A stretch of 20,711 nucleotides of DNA from Phallusia fumigata (taxonomy: Eukaryota; Chordata; Ascidiacea; Phlebobranchia; Ascidiidae), in contig QXVZ01024733.1 of assembly GCA_008931825.1 (NCBI GenBank), forward strand, positions 1-20,711. The letters run 5' to 3'. Of this stretch, positions 9,001 to 17,893 are shown one piece after another. Each line of letters begins with the position of its first letter. Position 1 is the first letter of the stretch. The notes beneath the pieces were generated by a model, which saw only the letters and a list, made by a program, of their open reading frames with translations, was not told where the DNA came from and searched no databases. The position numbers and the translations under genes were made by a program.

Positions 9001-11835
9001 TTTAAAGGAAGCTGGTGTAGGTCAATACACACGCATTGTGACGTCACAAAAATACTCATATCTTGTTTTGTGAGATGCAGAATTTTTTACAAAATTACAA
9101 AAAATCAAACACAAACACGTTAGATAATCGTTATCTGCAGCGGCTGTAATCGTAGAACTACGACAAGTCGAACAAATTCTGCAATTTCGAAAAAAAACAT
9201 GTCAAAGCCTATTGGTAGACACACTTTCGTCCATTGGTAGACGAAAAAGGCTCTTTAAACTTTTTAAACTGCTTAATTTTGTACTTACTGTCACAGTGCA
9301 TGTACTTGGCAACAAACTGTTTTCCATCAGCACATGAGAAGGTTTGTTTGTGATTTGTTGCGCAATTTGACTCGTCCTCTTTATTGGGGCAATCGTACTT
9401 CTGATTGCAAACTTGTGTTCGGTTTATGCATTTCAAGGTTTGGTTTCCTGTTCGTGAACACATCACTTGCCCTACTGTGCAATTTCCGCAGTTTTGGCCA
9501 TCTAAATAGAAATGTTGCTTACTACTGTCACGTTAAACGTTGCAGTTCTTGTCTTATGCAGAAATGGTTCAAAAAATGAAAACCTCTTAACCTAATGTAA
9601 CTGCAGTATACGGAGAAACAGAAATGGGTGAAAACCTTTTTTACCATGTTTTTTGTTAGTTATCTTAAAACTGCAACCTTAATCGCATCAAAACTTACAT
9701 TTGCAAACTTGGTTGCATATTGCGGGTCGGTTCTTCAAACAAAGACATTCATCAGATAAATCACTGCAATGGAACTTTTTGTCACAAACCCGTTTCTGGC
9801 TGACGATCAGGGACGAATCCAAACATCGAAAGCATTTTTTACTTAAAAAGCCTGCAACAAAACAGTTTTTTCTGCGGTGGAATGTATATGTTTTTTGTAA
9901 ATGGGGCACAAAAACATGTTTTTATGCTCGGATCAATTAGGTTTAAAAGGTCGGCACAGTCGAAATACAGTTTCCATTCTTGTAGCTCACAGAAAGTGTA
10001 CGATTATGATATAACTTCAATATTGTTACTATGCTATGTCCCGTGGTCACAAAGGCCCAATTCTGGCCCTTGGTGTGTAATGCAATATTATTAGAATAAG
10101 CAATACACATTTCTGATGGGGTTCAACAGGGTGGATGCTATACTGTTGATCTGTTCGGTTTCTCACCAGTTGATATGTATCCATTGCCAGTTGAGTTGCA
10201 AAAGCATTCGTCAGTTCCTTCGTCACAGTCGCTTATTCCATCACAAACGTGAACTTGGGGCAGCATACAATGATTGGTGACATGGGTTTTTGTGACGGCA
10301 CACTGCAAACCCGGTTTTCCAGTTCTGGTAACGGAAAGTGGAACAAGACGTTGGCACAAATTACATAAATTTCGTGAAATTGTGTGATATACATTTTTTG
10401 GTGCCATTATGCAATTTTATTTTAAAAAAACAGATGTATTGTTTCAGAGAACTTATGATATGAAACAGTTTTTGGTAGTTTTTTGGTGCTATAGTACCGA
10501 CATATTTCTCCTACTATAGCGTGACAGCGTGACCAAAATCCGCACCTGAGCTACTATTTTCATTCAGATCCTCGGCATCAAATGTGTAACATTAATTGAG
10601 GGTTTTCGAATGTTGCTTTTAAGGTTAGGGTTGTAGTGCTAGCTGGAGTTGGATCTCACGCTATAGTGTGGTAGACCCTACGCTGTATTAGCGCCGTTAT
10701 TTTTTCAGACATTCACCACTGCAGAAACTCGCCAAGCGTCAAGTTTATGTTCACATTGAAAAATTTACTTACTTGGGTCCCAGCATTATCTTCCAAGCTG
10801 ATAAAATTGTCGCAAATATCTATCAGTTTTGTAAACCTAAACAAACTTTACCATAAAGCGTAGCTTATTGCCTTACCCATATTTGTATTCGTCTGATCCA
10901 GATAAGGGACAGTTGGGCTGTAAATTGCAGAACTGGACTCGAAGCCGACAAACCTTGGATCGGCCAGCGACCGGGTCACAGTGAAACGCGTTTGTACAAC
11001 CACATTCATCGGCGCCTGCGTTGAGATAGAAAAAACTTATTTTAGTCTGAACCTTCAGCCACTAGGTCTAGTGATAAGTGACGGAGCAGACACATTGAAA
11101 GCTTCGTAGGGATTTTTAAAAGCTATTATAACTTTAACACTTCAAACAATACACCTCCATGTTAATAAAGTTTCTATTGTTGTGGTGTAGCATGAAAACC
11201 TGTCAAAGCTCTTTGGGTTCCGAAAACCATTAACTGTTCGATTGCTTCCACTGCCATCCAAATTTTGTATGAATTTTGCCACTTTCGCAAAGTCTCAAAT
11301 TACCTCAAAACGTTTTTTTGTAAATAGACCAACACAAAAGTTTGAAACAGTGACACTTTTACAAAAAATACCTATTGTGAACATATAGTTTATTACCGAA
11401 AAAGCAATCGATTTCATCATTGCAAACATGTGGCTTGGTTATGTAACAGTCTTTGTTTGTATTGTTGACAGTCTTTCTCGCACAAGACCTTCCCGGCATT
11501 TTAGCATGGATTGTTGCATTGTACACCACCTCGTCGCTTTTATCACTGGTACAAAACAATCATTACCACAAATTCTTATTCTCTCAATTACTGAAAAGAC
11601 TTACGTGCATTCGTTAATACCGTTGCAAAACTGTAAAATACTCAGACAATGACTTTTGTCCACGCATTGGAAGTTGACGTTAGGCTTGCAAACTGAGAAG
11701 GCAAACAAAAACGTAAAACAGGTGTGAATTAGAATTCAAAATTATTGTAAAACACCCACTTGACGAGTTGGTTGCACCTCGCGAAAATCCAAACAAAAGG
11801 ACAGTTAGGCTAAAAATTAATGCAACTAATTTCAT
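3023..11835 (-). CDS. LDLa-repeat 7-transmembrane receptor (GRL101/relaxin-receptor-like GPCR), 19 exons, complete
   Basis: Predicted cell-surface GPCR; ligand unknown. Exons (minus order): 11835-11760, 11692-11605, 11545-11397, 11015-10877, 10324-10167, 9851-9699, 9501-9289, 8757-8674, 8615-8471, 7759-7649, 7384-7216, 6896-6770, 4817-4675, 4486-4305, 4098-3970, 3926-3786, 3721-3503, 3443-3307, 3240-3023. Every junction is GT-AG and phase-consistent, giving 2781 nt (926 aa plus TGA). Residues 1-20 are a signal peptide (MKLVALIFSLTVLLFGFSRG). About 11 LDLa modules (motifs such as CDGISDCDEGTDEC and CADGSDEVNC) fill roughly 26-510. TM1 carries GN (544-545), TM2 LNLAIADF (D581), TM3 Cys615 pairs with ECL2 Cys769, TM4 W665, TM6 CWIP (841-844), TM7 NPFLY (878-882). 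DRY is replaced by SFRLFVVYRPF. No leucine-rich repeats are visible, unlike molluscan GRL101 or RXFP1/2. The class call rests on these motifs; the subfamily is inferred. Exons 11-12 have second copies at 5859-5691 and 5407-5281 (haplotype duplicate). Confidence 0.85.
5281..5407 (-). other. Second copy of receptor exon 12 (last LDLa and first half of TM1)
   Basis: It is 127 nt, phase 0 to 1, with acceptor TTGCTCAG and donor GTAAGTC. It encodes VCNGIQECKGGEDECQSC and then the hydrophobic start of TM1 ending VWLFG. The other copy (6896-6770) differs by one Ile/Val. Both splice in phase to the exon at 4817. Confidence 0.8.
5691..5859 (-). other. Second copy of receptor exon 11 (LDLa module)
   Basis: It is 169 nt with phases 2 to 0, identical in length to 7384-7216. 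It encodes the LDLa module ending ITDCNDVSDEIGC and the start of the next. The difference noted is Thr for Ser after FYC; a CCC/CCA proline change is silent. The donor reads GTTACT here and GTTTAA in the other copy; both are weak. Confidence 0.8.
6122..6198 (-). pseudogene. Truncated duplicate of receptor exon 10 cut by the N join
   Basis: This is the 3' 77 nt of an LDLa exon (VCDGFPTCNSTAPHLSADEY region) followed by the same donor as exon 10 at 7649. It is cut by the N at 6199, so it has no acceptor. It is a by-product of the haplotype join, not a decayed gene. Confidence 0.8.
6200..7725. repeat. Haplotype copy B of the duplicated receptor segment (right of N at 6199)
   Basis: This is the counterpart of 4876-6198, about 200 bp longer. 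Most of the excess is a block at roughly 6412-6590 that is absent from copy A, plus about 30 bp near 7110-7145. It contains exon 12 (6896-6770), exon 11 (7384-7216) and leads into the complete exon 10 (7759-7649). Only one of the two copies should be used in a gene model; this one is contiguous with the upstream exons. Confidence 0.85.
6592..6720. repeat. Dispersed repeat in a receptor intron (alleles at 5103-5230 and here)
   Basis: The block begins gacgcaaagttac, includes the 20-mer at 6609-6628 shared with 19329-19348, and runs through acaaggcggtatg to ataaaggtcc. Its alternate allele at about 5103-5230 is similar but diverged. No open frame and no obvious terminal inverted repeats. It probably belongs to a short non-autonomous family; the outer limits are uncertain. 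Confidence 0.5.
7786..8110. mobile_element. hAT-like transposon fragment (one terminal end) in a receptor intron
   Basis: The sequence from cagggcttcccaacctttt has the form of hAT-superfamily termini (CAGGG-N-CAACC type). No matching inverted end or transposase frame was found in the intron (8470-7760), so this is a truncated or internally deleted copy. The right limit is a guess. Confidence 0.4.
8936..9120. mobile_element. hAT-like non-autonomous element fragment
   Basis: caggggtgtgcaactcacaac at 8936 resembles a hAT terminus and is similar to 12223 (cagaggcgtgcagctaac). It sits in the intron between receptor exons 7 and 8. No coding frame and no confident opposite end. Confidence 0.35.
10513..10667. 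repeat. Inverted repeat with 12-bp perfect arms in receptor intron 4
   Basis: ACTATAGCGTGA (10513-10524) and its reverse complement TCACGCTATAGT (10656-10667) are separated by about 131 bp of non-coding sequence. The pairing extends loosely outward through CTAC/GTAG. It could be a MITE core. It lies in the 552-bp intron 10876-10325. Confidence 0.5.
11760..11835 (-). other. Receptor exon 1: start codon and signal peptide
   Basis: The ATG at 11835-11833 opens a hydrophobic leader with a positively charged second residue, followed by a short linker (ATNSS). Its donor is GTGGGT at 11759-11754, phase 1. It joins the exon starting at 11692 so that the split codon becomes Ile and the first LDLa cysteine follows at once. 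An alternative upstream exon (about 12110-12035) is also phase-compatible but has no start codon or leader, so I prefer this start. Confidence 0.7.
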
Positions 11836-12825
11836 CTCCAACAATTAACTACCACTAAACTAAATTGCTACAACAGAAGACACAACAGAAAGAGTAAAAT
11901 TTGTTTTCACTGATGATATTGTCAAACTAGAAAGGAAAAATAAGCATTTCATCCTGTTCCTTTGTAACAAAGACATCTAACATCCAAAAGGCACATTAAG
12001 CTGCTCAGTAGAATAACGGCCTAATGTCGTAACATACTTCCTTGTCCGTCCGTATCAACATCCTCGTTTATAGGAAGATACGTTACACCCAAAGCAAATC
12101 TAAACGCACTGAAATTGAGATACAAGTTTTTATTGGATACCTTTTTGTACAGGTCCAGGGCTAGGTTGCAGAGGAAATGCATTTTAAAAACAAACTATAA
12201 CGGTTTTCTACACAGCCTACACCAGAGGCGTGCAGCTAACAGCACGCGGGCCAGAACACGACTCACGTACGTACGAATTGTAAAAAATTTATTTATCGGT
12301 ACTTTGGACTGTAATATCGTAGAAACGTCACATATTTATTCTGTTTTATTACGCCACAAGCGTATTACTTCATAGTCACACTGCCATTATTTATTTTAGA
12401 AAAATCCACAACTGTACGATAAGTCCCAAAAATGGCGACACTTTTTCCCTGCATGCTTATCATTTTTATCTAAATTGTTTCACTGGCATTTGTTTGTATT
12501 TTAATCTGGGGCCCCCATGACAACTATACTTCGAAAATAAAACTGCAAAAATACCAAGTCTCCGAAGTACCTAGCAAAAATCATATGGTAAGTCTGCAGA
12601 GGTAACCCAGCGCAAAGTTATAGAAAAGCAGCTATGCGCCACCTATTGATTAGAGGAGACAAGGACAGCAAACTTGCTCCGAGAATCATGTTCTCCTGTT
12701 TTTTCATTTTGTCGAGTATTTAAATCTAAACATGATGTCTTTGCTCTTTGGGGATCAGTGGTAGGAGGAGTTAAATGAAAGTCACCCAACTACAGTTCCT
12801 ATACCAGTATAATATCCCACACAAT
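11836..12825. other. Intergenic between aldo-keto reductase 3' end and receptor 5' end
   Basis: Both neighbours are on the minus strand, so this should contain the receptor promoter. I see no clear TATA near 11835. A short splice-flanked open stretch at about 12035-12110 (minus) might be an alternative 5' exon. The rest is AT-rich with one hAT-like fragment. Confidence 0.5.
12223..12375. mobile_element. hAT-like element fragment between the receptor and the aldo-keto reductase
   Basis: cagaggcgtgcagctaacagcacgcgggcc at 12223 has the same layout as the 8936 end (CAG-GG-GTGCA-CTAACA). No transposase is encoded. It lies upstream of the receptor start and downstream of the aldo-keto reductase poly(A) signal. 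Confidence 0.3.
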
Positions 12826-12831
12826 TTTATT
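12826..12831 (-). terminator. Poly(A) signal for the aldo-keto reductase
   Basis: AATAAA on the minus strand, about 140 nt past the TAA at 12974-12972. It is the nearest canonical hexamer I noticed downstream and is correctly oriented. Confidence 0.55.
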
Positions 12832-12971
12832 GCAAATTTCGACAAAAAGCAAATGCATGTTACAAATACAGTGACAAAACTTCTCTGAGCGATGATAAAG
12901 TTACACTATTTTGCAATTTTATTCGTGTTGGCAATGACTAAAATTACGAAGGCACGTTACAATGGAAAGAA

Positions 12972-15900
12972 TTACAGTTCCCCACCAGCCGATCCAACGC
13001 CAAGAAAGCTTTTGACTTTGCTTGCAATGTTTGCCACTAAACTGAATATTCCCCCTCCAGATACTTGTTTGCTGCTTCCATAATCAATTAGAGGTTGGAT
13101 TTTACCGTCAAGTCCGTCTATCCGCTTCAAATCTTCCTCGTCAATTTCCAGTTTATAACTGTCGCAATTGAGTATGCAGGAAAGTTGTCCAAAAAATATT
13201 GTATCAATAACAAAGTGCTACATTAATATCAAAACTGGAAAACTTGGGGTATTACAGACCGTATCATGAAACTATATTTTAAAAAAACTTGATCAAATGA
13301 ATACTCTGTTAAGGGAAGTAAGTATTAAAAAATACGTATTAGGGGCGGTAAAATATGGGTCGGCAACCCTGGAGATTATTCATGTCACGTTAACTTATTT
13401 ACNTTGATCAAATGAATACTCTGTTAAGGGAAGTAAGTATTAAAAAATACGTATTAGGGGCGGTAAAATATGGGTCGGCAACCCTGGAGATTATTCATGT
13501 CACGTTAACTTATTTACGAGTTCTAATACATTTTTTAAACCAAAAAGCGACCTCCTTGATTTTTAATATTAAGCGCAGTGTAACTGTAGCAACGAGCTTC
13601 AGAGTGATGCCATTACCATGGCACGCTAATCCATTAGGATTTTGACATAATTTGTAAACTGGCACGCTGCGTTCCAACGTTGCCGATCCAGACAATTCTA
13701 GCCAAGTTTTGTTACCTGTTAAAGTTCGTAAACAGCCGTGTCGAGTTGGAAGTGCCAGGTATAACAGCTATGTTGCGGGTCATCGCCCATTTTAACACAA
13801 CCTGTGCAGGTGTGGCTTGGTATTTGGACGCAATTTCTTTGATCGTTTTGTCATTTAAAATTGGATTTTTGCGCATTCCGTCATCTAGCCACCCAGCACC
13901 TGGATACAAGAAAGCAATACGATTTTAAATTCAAAACGTGTGTAAAAATTACAAAAAAGACTGCCAAACGACTTTTCGAAAACGAATCGAAATATAAACA
14001 GGGCTGTTACCCAGTACGCTGTAGGCTTGAAACTGGATTCCTGTTCGAGTTGTTATGACTCTGGTTTTCGAGTCTTGGAAATACGGGTCGAGCCAGTTTT
14101 GCATGAGTGAAATCCGTTGGCCGCCNGGATACAAGAAAGCAATACGATTTTAAATTTAAAACGTGTGTAACAATTACAAAAAAGACTGTCAAACGACTTT
14201 TCGAAAACGAAACGAAATATAAACAGGACTGTTACCCAGTACGCTGTAGGCTTGAAACTGTATTCCTGTTCTAGTTGTTATGACTCTGGTTTTCGAGTCT
14301 TGGAAATACGGGTCGAGCCAGTTTTGCATGAGTGAAATCCGTTGGCCGCCCTCGACCCAAAGTTTTTCGACTTCTTCTGTGAAGAAATTGCTAATTCCCA
14401 AATCCTTTACAATTCCTTCTTCCACAAGTTGAAGCATATTTTTCCATACCTCGAGATAAGACGCTGTAGAAAATAAAATAGGAAATTTACATGAGTATCA
14501 CGATCAAGGCTTTTACATTTACCAATCATTACGACATTGAAATTTAAGTATTACCCAGGGCCTACACAGCGTCAAGACATGAATTTAAATTCAAACTACA
14601 AAAACTTTTCTTTGTATATTTCGTCATACATTTGTAGTAAACCTATAAGGTAATCCGAAGTCGGATAATCCAGATTTTCTACTTATCCGGTTGAAATTGG
14701 GGATACGAATAAGTTTTTCTTAACAAGACGCGTTTGGATCTTCACTTGATCTGGATAAAAATCTCTCTTCTTACATCTCCAAAACCGGATTTTTTACTGT
14801 TAAATTAAACACTAAACCAAGTTGCAGGTACCTGTTTGTTCACAACAACTGTTGACTATCTATGAGACACTAGGTCTGGTTAGTAACAGAGTCAACTTTA
14901 CCGAACGAATGACGTAACAGTCAATTGTCATTTTTGACGCCCAATACTTTTTAGGTATTCAGTGCGTAAGGTTATACTGTATCAAGGAAAAGTAGAAAAC
15001 GCACCTGTTGCTCTGCACCCGGGATCTTCACCACAATCTGGGTAGTGAATCAAAAGTAAATCAATGTAGTCTGTACGTAGCTTCGTCAATGAGTCTTGAA
15101 CAGCCTTGCGCAACTTGGACATGGCGAAGTCACTTTAAAACCATTGAAGGTCATTTTACCATATATTTGTATTTTTGATTTTGTGTTTTGAAACCAATTT
15201 TATCTAAATTTGGTGCATTAAAATTTTTTTTGTATCATTCGTTATACTTGGGCATGATTTTTGTGATGATGAATATTTCCTCTCTTGGAACTCCGCTATT
15301 TGCGATTGCTTTTCCAATAGCTGTCTCTGATTTTTCACCTCTGCCCGCTTCGTACGTTTTTGCAGTGTCAATTAATCTGGTTAAAAAACGTCACAAACTC
15401 TTTTTTTTGTAAGGCCCATCCCGTGAAACTTGTTTTGCATAACAATCTAAATCGCACATAAAATAACGTTTTATTTGCTTAGAATGGCTCTGCAGCATGT
15501 ACGCTTTAAACAGATTCCAGCGTATTTTAAAAAGCTCCAATGCAAATCATTATTTGACGTAATGTTAGTAAGCAACAAAAAGTTTGCACAACAAAAAACT
15601 AACCGGTAACCGATTTCCAATGCTTCTTTTGTAATTTTGTAAACAGATCTTCCAAGACGGTAAGTTCCAAGACCAAGCATGGGCACTGGTACATGTGAGC
15701 AACAATCTCTTATGGCTTTGTAAGTTTTGATCAAATTTAAGCAAAGTATTGTACTTACTTTCTCTCCCGGATTTTAATGTTACAGTTGGAACTCTATCAG
15801 GCTGAAGCATTATGTTGTTAATATCATCGTCAGCGACATCGGCTTTTATCTCTTCTTGCTCGGTAGTGGCCTCTTCTTGACGATCCGTGTTTTGATCAAA

Positions 15901-16814
15901 TTCTTCTGGCCTTTCTTCCTCTGCGTCTTCGGGTTGAACTACACTTGGTGCTTCGCTTTCGGAGTCATCTTCAGGAGGTGTCTGCGTTTGTAAATCCTCT
16001 TCTGGGACCGAAAACAAAAGTACTTTAAGTTGATGTAAGCTGGGTAGTCTTTAATTAAAGATCGAGGGCATAGGTGCAAAATACCTGGCCGTGGGACATT
16101 TTTCTCCAAGGTGTTATAGACACTTTCGTCAAAATGCCAAACAAAACAGTAATGCGCCCTCCCTTTGTTTCAACTAACTTACAAAATTATCTACCACAGA
16201 GTGAAATATGGAAAATAGGGGCAATTTTCTGTGAAATAACACTTGGATATTAGGAATATTAATGTTTTTTATGCACATTTAAACAAAACAAACATTGGAT
16301 ATAAGCCAAGTTTCCATTCTAAAAGTAGCCTATGTATGGTGCTAAGATAACGATATAACAGTATGCATTGTTTTCCCCCTCAATCGCGCGGCGTTTTCAT
16401 GCACAAAGATGACTTTTTGCTGCTATTGACGTACGGATTTAACGAAATATGTGTTTAACAAACAGTATGGATCAATCATGCCTTTTGAAAGGTCACGTGA
16501 CAAATTGCACAGTCTCACTCAGTTGTTTAAAGTGTACAATAAAGAAAAGAAGCGTTTGACGGAAAGGTTCGGAAAGGTATTCGAAATTGACTCAACCTTT
16601 TTGTCTGCAAACAAAGACTTCGTCTTAAACGTTATTATCAGCACTATCTGATCAGTACAGGCCTGAACTACTTATACTTCCCTTCATTTTCAAACGGATT
16701 TCTATTCCTACCTTCATAATTTTCCAAATCTGGTCTTGATTCTTCATTATCAATTTCATCTTCACCCCGTACAGCCACAAATGCAATCAACGCAATGCAC
16801 AAGAAGCGAAGCAT
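12972..16814 (-). CDS. Aldo-keto reductase with signal peptide and acidic N-terminal extension, 8 exons, complete
   Basis: Predicted NAD(P)H-dependent carbonyl reductase; substrate unknown. Exons: 16814-16712, 16001-15759, 15685-15604, 15376-15248, 15132-15005, 14463-14236, 13899-13716, 13158-12972. Phases agree throughout, giving 1284 nt (427 aa plus TAA). Residues 1-17 ([17 protein letters not shown]) are a signal peptide. Residues about 18-115 are rich in Glu, Asp and Pro with no recognised fold. The barrel begins [12 protein letters not shown] (116-127). The AKR tetrad is complete: D146 and Y151 ([11 protein letters not shown]), K182 (ITKIMP), H215 (LLIHYPD). QNWLDPY and [15 protein letters not shown] match the central and cofactor-binding segments, with PGT in place of the more common PK-S. 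The C-terminus adds an amphipathic [20 protein letters not shown] stretch ending GGEL. The leader and extension are unusual for a normally cytosolic family and suggest a luminal or secreted enzyme (inference). Confidence 0.85.
13289..13517. repeat. 114-bp perfect direct duplication around a single N (13403)
   Basis: 13289-13402 and 13404-13517 read the same base for base as far as I can compare, from ttgatcaaatgaatactc to cttatttac, with one N between. It lies in the last intron of the aldo-keto reductase (13715-13159). This is a contig overlap that was never merged, so the true intron is probably 115 bp shorter. Confidence 0.9.
13902..14350. repeat. 224-bp direct duplication around a single N (14126), about 3% diverged
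   Basis: 13902-14125 and 14127-14350 align without gaps, with about seven substitutions that I count (for example gtgtaaaaatt/gtgtaacaatt, cagggctg/caggactg, tgttcgag/tgttctag). Each copy carries the 3' 115 nt of aldo-keto reductase exon 6 with its donor, plus about 109 nt of intron. The divergence suggests two alleles. Only the right copy is joined to the rest of exon 6. Confidence 0.9.
14011..14125 (-). pseudogene. Truncated duplicate of aldo-keto reductase exon 6
   Basis: It encodes the same residues as the end of exon 6 ([15 protein letters not shown] onward to AYSVLG), with the donor at 14010. It is cut at its 5' side by the N at 14126. It is an allele fragment left by the assembly and should not be annotated as an extra exon. 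Confidence 0.85.
16492..16501. promoter_or_regulatory. GTCACGTGAC palindromic E-box in aldo-keto reductase intron 1
   Basis: A perfect 10-bp palindrome containing CACGTG, matching the CLEAR/MiT-TFE consensus. It lies about 320 bp downstream of the start codon, in the first intron. Binding is inferred from the motif only. Confidence 0.4.
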
Positions 16815-17338
16815 TTTCACAAAAACTCCTAAATTCCCGCACAGGACAACGATCTTATCTGAAACGTTGAATAATGAACAACTGAGCAGTCTTAAAATTA
16901 TAACAAGCTCTTCTAGCTAGTTTCACTGCACGAATTAGAGAAAACGTTCGTGTCTATATTGAAGCCCTGTTGGATAGATTTTAGAAACAGCTGGCGTCGT
17001 GATTGTGTGGTACGGGATGGCAAGTTTCCGTTGCATTAAGTGTGCGGCTCAGCTATAGAGAGTTGGAATAGATCCAAGCGTATGGCAAGTAAACGCATCG
17101 TGACGGAGTTCGTCGAAACACAGATTGCCTGGGAAAGCACGCATTTTTATGTCGAGAAAGTCTTGCACACAAGCACAAGCGAAACTCCAATAAAACTGAC
17201 GGCACTAAACAATATGGTACGAAAACAAATAGAGTTGAAAAAACTTTTATTAAGGGTTAACGGGGGTTTGTGTAACTATTCAAAATAAAATCTTTTTACT
17301 GTACTTTTAAGAACAGCGTGGAGGGACTTAATGGTTTG

Positions 17339-17346
17339 TCACGTGA
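17339..17346. promoter_or_regulatory. TCACGTGA E-box upstream of the aldo-keto reductase
   Basis: A perfect 8-bp palindrome about 525 bp upstream of the aldo-keto reductase start. A third CACGTG palindrome, AGCACGTGCT, lies at 17958-17967 inside the small-protein intron. Confidence 0.3.
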
Positions 17347-17639
17347 TATTTTTATGGGGAAAATGGTCAAGAACTAATTAACTGAATAAGAAAATGCTCA
17401 GGTTGCACACGACTGTGTATATCACAGTTTCCAGAACAATTCTGGATCTAAAAAAGATTAAAATATGCACTCAGTTTGTTAACAGGGCTGTCGCATCCGT
17501 AGTTTGCGCGAGTGACGTCGTGCTTGTTACTACCGATCGCTTCTGCTTCTGTCGCTCAACCCTTGGTGCTGTCTATCTGTGTGTCTGGAGACTAGCTTGA
17601 CGCAAGAACCGATTCCGAGAGTCTTGTATTATCGTTTCC

Positions 17640-17760
17640 GATTCCGAACGAAGGAAAGCATTCCATTGGGTTGGAATGATTCCAACGGAATCGAAATGCG
17701 AAAACGACAAGGAAGGAATGGAATAGAACAGAATTGAATTGAAATGAATTGAATGATTGT
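17640..17760. repeat. GGAAT/GAATT-type degenerate simple repeat
   Basis: A purine-rich tract of degenerate pentamers (ggaatgattccaacggaatcg, then gaattgaattgaaatgaattgaatg). It is low-complexity, non-coding and probably microsatellite-derived. Confidence 0.7.
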
Positions 17761-17893
17761 GTGTCACAATGTACGTGAATATATAGTGGTAAAGTGACAA
17801 TGACGTATCAAGGTGTTAAACATGATACTATCGAGTGACGACAAGTTGAAGCGAGGAAATACGGGGTGTGATATAAAACACAAGGTCGCACAG

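Larger units (their letters stand above)
16815..17893. promoter_or_regulatory. Divergent upstream region between the aldo-keto reductase and the plus-strand genes
   Basis: About 1.1 kb between the minus-strand aldo-keto reductase start and the plus-strand small gene. It holds an E-box (17339-17346), a TGACGTCG CRE-like site near 17513 and the simple repeat. TATAAAA at 17872 is only 22 nt before the ATG at 17894, too close to serve it normally. Chance frames at 17040-17288 and 17394-17600 lack supporting features. Confidence 0.35.

Noticed and set aside
12035..12110. Splice-flanked open stretch on the minus strand (tcaatttcag ... GTATGT), phase-compatible with receptor exon 2
   Set aside because: It has no start codon or leader, and exon 1 at 11835 supplies both with the correct phase. 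A one-in-three phase match can occur by chance.
16451..16651. 66-codon plus-strand frame ([18 protein letters not shown]...)
   Set aside because: It lies inside aldo-keto reductase intron 1, with no splice, homology or promoter support; likely a chance frame.
17040..17288. 82-codon plus-strand frame
   Set aside because: No recognisable domain, no convincing splice sites or poly(A) signal; sits in the upstream region of the aldo-keto reductase.
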